Assembly: GCA_003501485.1 (NCBI GenBank)
Contig: DNPJ01000031.1
Location: 1 to 5,938, forward strand
Length of the DNA: 5,938 bases
Direction of reading: 5' to 3'
Source: Bacillota bacterium
GTDB lineage: Bacteria > Bacillota_I > Bacilli_A > RFN20 > CAG-826
Shown here one piece after another: positions 1 through 5,053 of the stretch. The translations under genes and the position numbers were made by a program. Below the pieces are notes generated by a model. The model was not told the DNA's origin. It saw only the letters and a program-made list of their open reading frames with translations, and did not search any database. The first letter of the stretch is position 1. Every line of letters starts with the position of its first letter.

Positions 1-2085
1 AACAAACGTTTTGTTGAACCAAAAGAAAGATCTTGGAAAATTAGTAATGCATCCAATACCCAAGATATTAGATTTGTAAATATAAATACAATAGATTCTT
101 ATCAAGGTGATAAATATCCATTTGGACGTTTATCACCTTTTTCAACAAAAATATTGAAGGAACAAGGTTTTGATTTAACTGTATTAAAAAATTGGTGGCA
201 AATAAATCACTCTGTAGATTATAATGAAATGTTTCCTATTGCAACATTTATTGAATGTATTAAACATCCAAACAAAACGAAATTTGCACATAAAACAATT
301 CAAAAATCAAAATTGTTAACATACCAAGACATGTTTCAAAACAAAATAAAAGAATTGATTGAATCAAACAATATATTACATATTGAATCTGATCAAGATA
401 ATGTGTATCTTTTAATGTATAATAAAAACTATTGGAGAAATATAATATTACACGTATATGACAAAAAGACAGGAAACTGCGAATGTTTTCTCGCTTCTCC
501 ACAAGGAGAATTAACAATTGATAAAACCAATAAATATCAAACTTTCAATAGTGTTAATTATTCAGATGTACAGAGTTTTCAACAAATTATAAATTGTATT
601 CAAGAACATATTTCTGAGATTCAAGAAATTCATGGTTTAAATTACATTTTTAATTCAATGTTTCCAAATAATAGTTTTGCAGAAATTTTGTCTTCGTATA
701 GCATTAATAACTCTTATTGTAAAAAAGGTCATTATTCTTATGCTTATTATAATAAAGATTTTACTATTGGAGAATTAATATATCAAAAAATATTAGAGCC
801 TTTGTTTAATCCTTTATACTATAAAGATATGACATATGAAAGTTTTATTAAGCATTATGGTTCTACATACGTTAATGAATTTATAGAGGCAAGAAAATTG
901 TTTTATTCAACAAATATTGCTAACTCTCGTACAGCGTCGCGAGTGACACAATTATTATTTGATACTGCTTGTGATATACAAAAGACTAAAATGTATGAAC
1001 AATGTTATTTAAGTAAGAAAAATTACGAAGATTTTATAAAAGATGCAACAATTTTCGATAAAAATTATGTTTGTACTGATTTTCATGCAGAATTATTTTA
1101 TTATTTGATTAATATTTTAAAAGGAAACATGTCCATAACAAATTATCCTTCTTGTTATAATTATGGATATTGTAGAATTGCTTCAAATAGAAAAACATTA
1201 TCTAAAAAACAAATTGCTAAAAAATATGGTAAATATATAACGTTAGAAATGTTTAAAAATCTGATTTGTGACAAAGGTCATCATTTATATGTAAAAGATT
1301 TGATACTTAATATTATGACATTTTATAACATTATAATTCCAGAACAAGGATTTTCAGATTCTGAAATTATTCGAATATTAAATAAAATTAGTGCATCCGA
1401 CGTGGCAAAATTATCAGAATTATATGATTATTATCAAATGAAGGAAAAAATTAAATTAATTCCAATTGATTTTCCAACAACAAAAGAAGATTTTAAAAAT
1501 AATAATTTGTCATATGTTTGTGAATGTGTTACAAAACATTTTCCACAAATTTCTGTTTATTGTTTAAAACAAGCAATTCTACAATCAGATCTTAAAATGA
1601 AAATTCATTATCTTCATAATTTTATGTCGGAAAATTATGATGCTTTTAAACAAATAATCAGTGCTGACCAATCCAAACTATTAAATGAAAGATATAAACC
1701 TTGGAAGCAAATATTACAAAAGAAATTTGCTTGGAGCAATGATGAATTTACTATTTTAGTTCCTGAAAAAGTAGAAGATTTATCCACAGAAGGAAAAATC
1801 TTACATCATTGTGTAAGCTCTTATCAAGAAACGTTTGCAAACAAACATACAGCAATATTGTTTTTCAGAAAAAATAGTAATTTGTCTGAACCATATTTTA
1901 CAATAGAACTTTCTCAAAATGGTTCTATTGATAATAAGTTTTCTATAAGACAAGTTCACGGATTATGTAATAGTAATCCTGATGCTGAAATTGTGCAAGC
2001 TTTATTACAATGGGCACAAGAAACAGGAAATGTTGATGAAACATCAATTCATTCTCAATATGGTGCTCTTTGTTGTAGAGGATAA
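1..2085 (+). CDS. PcfJ-like protein, 5' end outside the window
   Basis: The reading frame is open from base 1 to the TAA at 2083-2085, giving 694 visible residues. The apparent TTG start at 154 has no ribosome binding site, and the 51 codons before it read as ordinary protein, so the real start is probably left of the window. The recognisable part is a C-terminal PcfJ-like domain at about visible residues 585-680. It has the motif L-V-P-E-K-x-E-D-L-x-x-E-G-x-x-L-H-H-C-V-x-x-Y (His602, His603, Cys604), then PYFTIEL and Q651-V-H-G654-L-C-N657. The long N-terminal part is rich in Asn, Tyr, Ile and Lys, has no membrane segment or signal peptide, and matches nothing I recognise. PcfJ is named after a gene in the transfer region of enterococcal plasmid pCF10, and relatives occur in phages and integrative elements. 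Its biochemical role is not known to me. No PcfK-like partner is visible. The domain call is firm; any function would be a guess. Confidence 0.85.
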   Translation, partial: NKRFVEPKERSWKISNASNTQDIRFVNINTIDSYQGDKYPFGRLSPFSTKILKEQGFDLTVLKNWWQINHSVDYNEMFPIATFIECIKHPNKTKFAHKTIQKSKLLTYQDMFQNKIKELIESNNILHIESDQDNVYLLMYNKNYWRNIILHVYDKKTGNCECFLASPQGELTIDKTNKYQTFNSVNYSDVQSFQQIINCIQEHISEIQEIHGLNYIFNSMFPNNSFAEILSSYSINNSYCKKGHYSYAYYNKDFTIGELIYQKILEPLFNPLYYKDMTYESFIKHYGSTYVNEFIEARKLFYSTNIANSRTASRVTQLLFDTACDIQKTKMYEQCYLSKKNYEDFIKDATIFDKNYVCTDFHAELFYYLINILKGNMSITNYPSCYNYGYCRIASNRKTLSKKQIAKKYGKYITLEMFKNLICDKGHHLYVKDLILNIMTFYNIIIPEQGFSDSEIIRILNKISASDVAKLSELYDYYQMKEKIKLIPIDFPTTKEDFKNNNLSYVCECVTKHFPQISVYCLKQAILQSDLKMKIHYLHNFMSENYDAFKQIISADQSKLLNERYKPWKQILQKKFAWSNDEFTILVPEKVEDLSTEGKILHHCVSSYQETFANKHTAILFFRKNSNLSEPYFTIELSQNGSIDNKFSIRQVHGLCNSNPDAEIVQALLQWAQETGNVDETSIHSQYGALCCRG

Positions 2086-2090
2086 AAGGA

Positions 2091-2096
2091 AGGAGG
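2091..2096 (+). promoter_or_regulatory. Ribosome binding site setting the start at 2105
   Basis: AGGAGG, within AAGGAGGTGAA, lies 8 bases before ATG 2105 and 5 bases after the PcfJ-like stop codon. The frame is open further upstream to an ATG at 1982, but that stretch overlaps the PcfJ-like gene and lacks a comparable site. The start at 2105 is therefore preferred. Confidence 0.9.
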
Positions 2097-2104
2097 TGAA
2101 AATT

Positions 2105-2593
2105 ATGAAAAAGAAAGTAATTTATTGGCGTGGAAAAAAGTTTTATTTATTAGGAAAGGATAAAGAAGGCAAAAAATATTGGCTACAAGCACCTGAATGG
2201 GTGTGCGATTGGCATGAGTATTGGAATTGTGGCTGTGTAGATATTTTATCTAACAATCGTAATTCTGAATTAAGCAGAGAGATTGATTTTTATACTCATT
2301 TTAATTATTTATTTTTAAATAATACGACAGGCTTCGCCATATACTCATTTGATAAGTTTTTTGTAGAAACTACTTTAAATGAAAATGAAAAATATCAATT
2401 AATTGATTATATGATGTCGTGTTATAATTTAATAACAACAGCAGAAATATTACATCGAGGTTATAGTCATCAAACAGAAGCAGCAAAAATTGATGTATTA
2501 AAAAACGAAGATTTTGCGAATTGTATTAATAAAACTTTGTTACCAGCAATATTCGAACGTATTGACAATTTGTTAGGAGGTGAAAGAAAATGA
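2105..2593 (+). CDS. YLLG/YWL-family mobile-element protein, copy A
   Basis: This is a 162-aa soluble protein of unknown function. The N-terminus has YLLG (14-17), G22 and YWL-x-x-P-x-W (25-32), then an aromatic and Cys-rich motif W32-V-C34-D-W36-H-E-Y-W40-N-C42-G43. The C-terminal half is probably helical: L-N-E-N-E...L-I-D-Y (91-102), R-G-Y-S-H-x-T-E (118-125), then N-K-T-L-L-P-A-I-F-E-R-I (142-153). From memory, this layout matches a family common in Bacillota phages and integrative elements, whose members carry a 'W-D-C-x-W-Y-W-G-x-G' core; no role is known to me. The Trp/Cys cluster could form a metal or nucleic-acid binding surface, which is only inference. The gene starts 19 bases after the PcfJ-like stop codon, so the two are probably co-transcribed. 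A divergent paralogue lies at 4209-4670. It ends in an ATGA overlap with the next gene. Confidence 0.9.
   Translation: MKKKVIYWRGKKFYLLGKDKEGKKYWLQAPEWVCDWHEYWNCGCVDILSNNRNSELSREIDFYTHFNYLFLNNTTGFAIYSFDKFFVETTLNENEKYQLIDYMMSCYNLITTAEILHRGYSHQTEAAKIDVLKNEDFANCINKTLLPAIFERIDNLLGGERK
2575..2580 (+). promoter_or_regulatory. Ribosome binding site inside the upstream gene
   Basis: AGGAGG lies 9 bases before ATG 2590 and within the last codons of the preceding gene, where it encodes part of L-G-G-E-R-K. Together with the overlapping ATGA at 2590-2593, this indicates translational coupling of the two genes. Confidence 0.85.
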
Positions 2594-2847
2594 CAAAATG
2601 TGGAGCGTTAACAGTCGAAGATTTATATAAATATCTTAGAGAAGAAATTCGAAAAGGTCACGGCGATTATGTGATATTTGTCACAGATGATGAAGAAGCC
2701 AACGGATATCATGCTTTATATTATTCAGGAGAAACAATTAAAAGTATTGAAAAAGAAGAAGGTTCTTCAACCAGAGAATATTATGAAGCCATAAATCACG
2801 ACTTAATGATTTTAGACGACAAAGACAAGGCTATCTATTTAGGATAG
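2590..2847 (+). CDS. Small acidic phage-type protein with DDEEANGYH motif
   Basis: This 85-aa protein opens with a short helix (L-T-V-E-D-L-Y-K-Y-L-R-E-E-I, 7-20). It continues with G-H-G-D-Y-V-I-F-V-T-D-D-E-E-A-N-G-Y-H (23-41) and an acidic tail ending I-Y-L-G. The pattern 'T-V-x-x-L... then hydrophobic strand, D-D-E-x-x-N-G-Y' resembles a widespread group of small phage and mobile-element proteins of unknown function. That resemblance is from memory and is moderate. No catalytic site, Cys pair or membrane segment is visible. The start is fixed by a good ribosome binding site and a 4-base overlap with the preceding stop codon, so its translation is probably coupled to that gene. The final codons and the TAG stop are part of a long terminator-like hairpin, making this the last gene of the first transcription unit. 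Confidence 0.85.
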   Translation: MTKCGALTVEDLYKYLREEIRKGHGDYVIFVTDDEEANGYHALYYSGETIKSIEKEEGSSTREYYEAINHDLMILDDKDKAIYLG

Positions 2848-2858
2848 TCTTTGTCTTT
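2821..2858 (+). terminator. Terminator-like hairpin over the stop codon at 2845
   Basis: The left arm (2821-2835, AAAGACAAGGCTATC) pairs with the right arm (2843-2858) around a 7-base loop. There are about 15 pairs, one G-U wobble (2829/2850) and one bulged T at 2848. The right arm is T-rich (TCTTTGTCTTT), so a shorter core stem with the following T-rich stretch can act as an intrinsic terminator. The A-rich left arm could serve the opposite strand. The clean T-run is interrupted, hence not full confidence. Confidence 0.75.
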
Positions 2859-2884
2859 ACAAACATTATTAAACATGATATAAT
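2856..2884 (+). promoter_or_regulatory. Sigma-A type promoter with extended -10
   Basis: The -35 box TTTACA (2856-2861, one mismatch from TTGACA) is followed by a 17-base spacer and TATAAT (2879-2884). TG at 2876-2877 makes an extended -10. Transcription should begin near 2891, giving a leader of about 20 bases before ATG 2912. The first three bases of the -35 box are the last three of the terminator's right arm, so termination and re-initiation are directly back to back. It would drive the 2912-4172 gene group. Confidence 0.85.
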
Positions 2885-2911
2885 ATATATAGAAAGAGAG
2901 GAAAAATTATC

Positions 2912-3370
2912 ATGGAAAAACAAGAATTATTAAATATTATTTCAAACAAACATCAAGGAGCTTATGTTCAAGTAACATATCAAACAAACATTACTCCAAA
3001 CAAAAATTTTAAAGGACACGTTATTACAAAAGTTGTACAATCTGTAGTAAGATTTGGTGTTAGATATTCTAATATTAAATCTGTTATTGAAAAAAGACAA
3101 GCAATTGGAATGGTAGGTGAAATTAAAGAAGTCTTGCCTTGGGGAGAATGGAAAAATAGATGGATGATTGAAAATAAAGGTGAAACATATATCCGAATGA
3201 CAACATCAAAAATCTTCCTTCATCGTCCAAAAGTTATTGGTTATTATTTTGATGGTAATCCAATAACAAAAGAAGAAGCTATGGGAGTTACTCAATCTTC
3301 TCAATGGGTTAAGAAAGAAACTCCAGAAGTCTTTAATAAAAATATTAAAGATATTCTTGCTGTTAAATAA
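2912..3370 (+). CDS. Basic 152-aa conserved mobile-element protein
   Basis: This soluble 152-aa protein is rich in Lys and Arg, in contrast to its acidic neighbours. After a short helix (E-L-L-N-I-I-S-N-K, 5-13) comes G-A-Y-V-Q-V-T-Y (16-23), then F-K-G-H (33-36) and V-V-R-F-G-V-R-Y-S-N-I-K-S-V (45-58). A Trp-rich stretch follows at 77-84, then Y-Y-F-D-G-N-P-I-T-K-E-E-A (111-123). From memory, this pattern recurs in small proteins of Clostridia conjugative elements and phages; no function is known to me. The basic, probably beta-rich body would suit nucleic-acid binding, but no named fold is evident. The ATG has GAGAGG about 10 bases upstream and is the first gene after the promoter. The next gene starts 18 bases after its stop codon. 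The coding call is secure; the role is unknown. Confidence 0.87.
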   Translation: MEKQELLNIISNKHQGAYVQVTYQTNITPNKNFKGHVITKVVQSVVRFGVRYSNIKSVIEKRQAIGMVGEIKEVLPWGEWKNRWMIENKGETYIRMTTSKIFLHRPKVIGYYFDGNPITKEEAMGVTQSSQWVKKETPEVFNKNIKDILAVK

Positions 3371-3374
3371 AGAA

Positions 3375-3380
3375 AGGCGG
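3375..3380 (+). promoter_or_regulatory. Ribosome binding site setting the start at 3389
   Basis: AGGCGG, within AAAGGCGGTGA and one mismatch from consensus, lies 8 bases before ATG 3389. An in-frame GTG at 3380 overlaps this site and so cannot use it. The ATG is the likely start. Confidence 0.85.
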
Positions 3381-3388
3381 TGAACAAA

Positions 3389-3652
3389 ATGATATATTTT
3401 TGTCCAAATTGTGAACATTTTATGACAGAAGATGATCTTGAAGAAGAACGATTCTGTTACGAAGATGAATATGGTCTTTATGATCCATATCACGCTTATC
3501 ATTATGGTACAAGAGGAGTTTGTCCTTATTGCCGTAATGAAGATTTAGAAGAATATAACGAAAGAAAAATTGTTGAATACACAAACGGTGTAGTTGACAA
3601 TATGGATCGTATGCAAAGAGAAATCAAAAAACTAAAAGAACAAATTAAATAG
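3389..3652 (+). CDS. Small zinc-ribbon protein with C-terminal helix
   Basis: The protein is 87 aa from the ATG (90 aa if an overlapping GTG were used). Two knuckles, C5-P-N-C8 and C45-P-Y-C48, give a four-Cys site typical of a zinc ribbon. The stretch between them is very acidic (E-D-D-L-E-E-E-R, 14-21), contains an extra Cys23, and ends in a Tyr/His-rich patch (Y-H-A-Y-H-Y, 34-39). The last 20 residues (D-N-M-D-R-M-Q-R-E-I-K-K-L-K-E) form a charged helix that could be a short coiled coil. Zinc ribbons of this size usually bind nucleic acid or protein partners, but the strong acidity argues for protein contact; that is inference. It sits between the basic 152-aa gene and the 155-aa gene in the same transcription unit. 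No specific family is recognised. Confidence 0.87.
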   Translation: MIYFCPNCEHFMTEDDLEEERFCYEDEYGLYDPYHAYHYGTRGVCPYCRNEDLEEYNERKIVEYTNGVVDNMDRMQREIKKLKEQIK

Positions 3653-3683
3653 GAACATTAAAACTAAATAGGAACAAAAATCA
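3646..3683 (+). repeat. Tandem copy of TAAATAGGAACA
   Basis: TAAATAGGAACA occurs at 3646-3657 and again at 3665-3676, a period of 19 bases. The first copy includes the TAG stop of the zinc-ribbon gene. A third partial copy, AATAGGAACA, is at 4699-4708. The following bases of the two tandem units have diverged. The role is unknown; the core resembles a weakened ribosome binding site but has no start codon at usable distance. Confidence 0.6.
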
Positions 3684-3690
3684 AAGAATC

Positions 3691-3694
3691 GAGG
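3691..3694 (+). promoter_or_regulatory. Ribosome binding site choosing ATG 3705 over ATG 3699
   Basis: GAGG lies 10 bases before ATG 3705 but only 4 bases before ATG 3699. The first gene of this unit (ATG 2912) has the same GAGG-to-ATG distance, so 3705 is favoured. Confidence 0.65.
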
Positions 3695-3704
3695 AAAAAT
3701 GATT

Positions 3705-4172
3705 ATGAAAAACGTAGAAACTAAAAAAATCACTATTACAAAAACAGTTGAAATTACACAAGACAATTTGTGTGATGTTATGGCTATTGCACTTGAAGGT
3801 GGAATTGGTTATTGGGCAATGCTTGACAACGCTTCAGAAAATTGGACTAAATGGGAAAAGAAATATAAAGCAGAACATCCTGAAGATGAATATTGTTCTA
3901 CTGTAGAAATAGCTGCTTATATTCTATGGAATGGAGGATATATTGAATTTGAAGATGCAGAAGAAGAAGGTGTAACAGATTTAAATAATGAAGAAGGAGT
4001 CGAAGGAGATCCTTGGAAGTTGACTCTCAATAGAGTGTTAGAAGGTCTTGGACAAGAAATGTCCCACTCTAAATATGATGATATTGAAGATTATCTTGGT
4101 TGTTATGCTGATGCTGAAAGTGGAGATTTCATTATCCAATGGGCTTTATTTGGAGAGATTGTCTTCGGATAA
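3705..4172 (+). CDS. Acidic ALEGG...ALFGEIVFG family mobile-element protein
   Basis: The protein has 155 aa from ATG 3705, or 157 aa if ATG 3699 is used. After a beta-like start (K-I-T-I-T-K-T-V-E-I-T) comes L-C-D-V-M-A-I-A-L-E-G-G-I-G-Y-W (22-37). A variable, strongly acidic centre follows at about 85-105. The C-terminus is D-D-I-E-D-Y-L-G-x-Y-A-D-A then I-I-Q-W-A-L-F-G-E-I-V-F-G (143-155). The paired signature of ALEGGI-x-YW near the start and (Q)-x-ALFGEIVFG at the very end is, from memory, typical of a family found in many Bacillota phages and integrative elements; no function is known to me. The protein looks complete. It is the last gene of its unit, and its conserved terminal codons form the left arm, loop and part of the right arm of a strong terminator. 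Confidence 0.88.
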   Translation: MKNVETKKITITKTVEITQDNLCDVMAIALEGGIGYWAMLDNASENWTKWEKKYKAEHPEDEYCSTVEIAAYILWNGGYIEFEDAEEEGVTDLNNEEGVEGDPWKLTLNRVLEGLGQEMSHSKYDDIEDYLGCYADAESGDFIIQWALFGEIVFG

Positions 4173-4182
4173 TCTCTCTTTT
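4153..4182 (+). terminator. Intrinsic terminator with cUUCGg tetraloop
   Basis: GAGAGATTGTC (4153-4163) pairs with GATAATCTCTC (4168-4178) around a TTCG loop (4164-4167) and is followed by TTTT. That makes 11 pairs with one G-U wobble, closed by the very stable C(UUCG)G tetraloop. The left arm and loop encode the conserved G-E-I-V-F-G end of the preceding protein, and the TAA stop (4170-4172) is inside the right arm. Confidence 0.92.
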
Positions 4183-4208
4183 AATTAATTAAATAGGAGG
4201 AAAAAAAT

Positions 4209-4670
4209 ATGCGTAAAAGAAAAATGTTAAAACAAACAAAAGTTTATTTAGGAGTCAATCATTATTTATTAGGTCGTAATAAAATTGGACGCAGATATTG
4301 GTTAAGAGAACCTCAATTTGTTAAAGGACGAGATGAAAAATCTTCACATTGGGACTATCTCAATATGGTCATATTAGGTCGTCCTGAAGGATATCCTGAT
4401 TATTATTCTCAAGGATTATTTACACAAACAGAATTTAGAAAAACAATGGAAGCAACACCTTTAACAGAAGAAGAACTTGATGAATTATATGACTACATAT
4501 CAACGTATAATAAATTAAGACAAGTTTCGCTTCTTTTTGAACAAGGATATTCTGACATTACAGAAAAAGCAAAAATAGATGATGTTCAAAATAAATATTC
4601 TGCTGCATATATCAATGATAGATTGATACCGCAAGTAATAGGAAGAATACGTCGCTTATTAAGTAAATAA
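4209..4670 (+). CDS. YLLG/YWL-family mobile-element protein, copy B
   Basis: This 153-aa protein is a divergent paralogue of the one at 2105-2593. Shared elements in the same order are YLLG (19-22), G27, YWL-x-x-P-x-x-V (30-38), L-T-E-E-E...L-Y-D-Y (85-96), E-Q-G-Y-S-D-x-T-E-x-A-K-I-D (111-124) and N-D-R-L-I-P-x-x-I-x-R-I (136-147). It lacks the Trp/Cys cluster of copy A (W-V-C-D-W...Y-W-N-C), having only W48 and Y50 in that region and no cysteine at all. The N-terminus is more basic (R-K-R-K). No function is known. AGGAGG at 4195-4200 sits 8 bases before ATG 4209. The gene follows a strong terminator with only 36 bases between the two stop/start codons and no recognisable promoter, so expression may depend on readthrough or an internal promoter. 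Confidence 0.88.
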   Translation: MRKRKMLKQTKVYLGVNHYLLGRNKIGRRYWLREPQFVKGRDEKSSHWDYLNMVILGRPEGYPDYYSQGLFTQTEFRKTMEATPLTEEELDELYDYISTYNKLRQVSLLFEQGYSDITEKAKIDDVQNKYSAAYINDRLIPQVIGRIRRLLSK

Positions 4671-4741
4671 TTTTATTATTCATTTTAATACATAAATCAA
4701 TAGGAACAGTCGTTAAATTCATATATAGGAGGAAAATAATT
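4671..4741. other. AT-rich intergenic gap with a third AATAGGAACA copy
   Basis: This 71-base gap is the longest between genes here. It contains AATAGGAACA at 4699-4708, matching the tandem motif at 3646-3676, and the AGGAGG site of the next gene. A weak, AT-only inverted repeat spans the stop codon of the preceding gene, but it has no G-C pairs to make it a credible terminator. No -35/-10 pair of acceptable quality is seen. Confidence 0.5.
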
Positions 4742-5029
4742 ATGAATTACAAACAAAAATTAGAAGTCTTAAACGAAAAGAATATTAGTGTATGGGATAT
4801 TACCATTGCTAATTCAGTACAATGTTTATTTGATAACAGTATTGATGACGAAGAATTTGAACAATTATGCAGTCACGCAAGTTATTTAGGATTAAAAGAT
4901 TCTAATAATCTTAATCCTGATTGCTATGTTGAAATGTTACACGCTTTAAGAAGAGAAAAATCCTGGGAAGAGATTGATCAAATGGATAAATGGTATTTAT
5001 TAGAACTAGCGGCAGGTTATGCTGACTAG
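4742..5029 (+). CDS. Small acidic helical protein of unknown function
   Basis: This is a 95-aa soluble protein that I do not recognise. It is strongly acidic (19 Asp plus Glu against 8 Lys plus Arg) and looks mostly helical: Y-K-Q-K-L-E-V-L-N-E-K (3-13), then S-I-D-D-E-E-F-E-Q-L-C in the middle, then V-E-M-L-H-A-L-R-R and D-K-W-Y-L-L-E-L-A-A-G-Y-A near the end. No Cys pairs, signal peptide or membrane segment are seen. Such size and charge would fit an inhibitor, DNA mimic or adaptor, but nothing in the sequence shows this. AGGAGG (4727-4732) is 9 bases before the ATG. The stop codon TAG lies inside a strong hairpin and is followed one codon later by an in-frame TAA. The next gene starts 24 bases after the stop codon. 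Confidence 0.85.
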   Translation: MNYKQKLEVLNEKNISVWDITIANSVQCLFDNSIDDEEFEQLCSHASYLGLKDSNNLNPDCYVEMLHALRREKSWEEIDQMDKWYLLELAAGYAD

Positions 5030-5034
5030 TTCTA
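5001..5034 (+). other. Strong hairpin over the stop codon, without U-tract
   Basis: TAGAACTAG (5001-5009) pairs perfectly with CTAGTTCTA (5026-5034). The stem continues with CGGCA (5010-5014) pairing to TGCTG (5020-5024) via one G-U pair, with a bulged A at 5025 and a GGTTA loop. That is 14 pairs in total. It is followed by AAGAAAGGAGG rather than a T-run, so it is not a standard terminator. It stands 5 bases before the next gene's AGGAGG and may mark an mRNA stability or processing site; that is inference. Confidence 0.7.
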
Positions 5035-5053
5035 AAGAAAGGAGGAAAAAGTT

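Noticed and set aside
154..156. TTG as the start of the PcfJ-like gene
   Set aside because: No ribosome binding site precedes it, and the same frame is open to base 1, so it is most likely an internal Leu codon.
260..517. Minus-strand open frame of 85 codons
   Set aside because: It lies fully inside the PcfJ-like gene on the other strand, has no ribosome binding site, and its low-complexity Ile/Leu/Phe/Cys-rich product is what antisense of AT-rich coding DNA gives.
1982..2104. N-terminal extension of the 162-aa protein from ATG 1982
   Set aside because: It overlaps 104 bases of the PcfJ-like gene in another frame, whereas ATG 2105 has an ideal ribosome binding site and the family motif begins right after it.
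3206..3502. Minus-strand open frame of 98 codons
   Set aside because: It is antisense across the end of one gene and the start of the next; its Phe/Ile-rich product is a shadow of AT-rich coding sequence.
4180..4193. 14-base perfect palindrome TTTAATTAATTAAA
   Set aside because: It is made only of A and T and formed by the terminator T-run meeting AT-rich spacer; such palindromes are expected at this base composition and no second copy was noticed.
4659..4690. Possible terminator after the copy B gene
   Set aside because: The inverted repeat is AT-only with mismatches and has no G-C pairs, so the stem would be too weak.
2590..5029. Possible recoding of TAG, as in some large phages, because three of eight visible stop codons are TAG
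   Set aside because: No gene has an in-frame TAG inside it, readthrough would add only 2 to 11 codons in each case, and good starts follow. The single TGA stop similarly gives no support for TGA as Trp.
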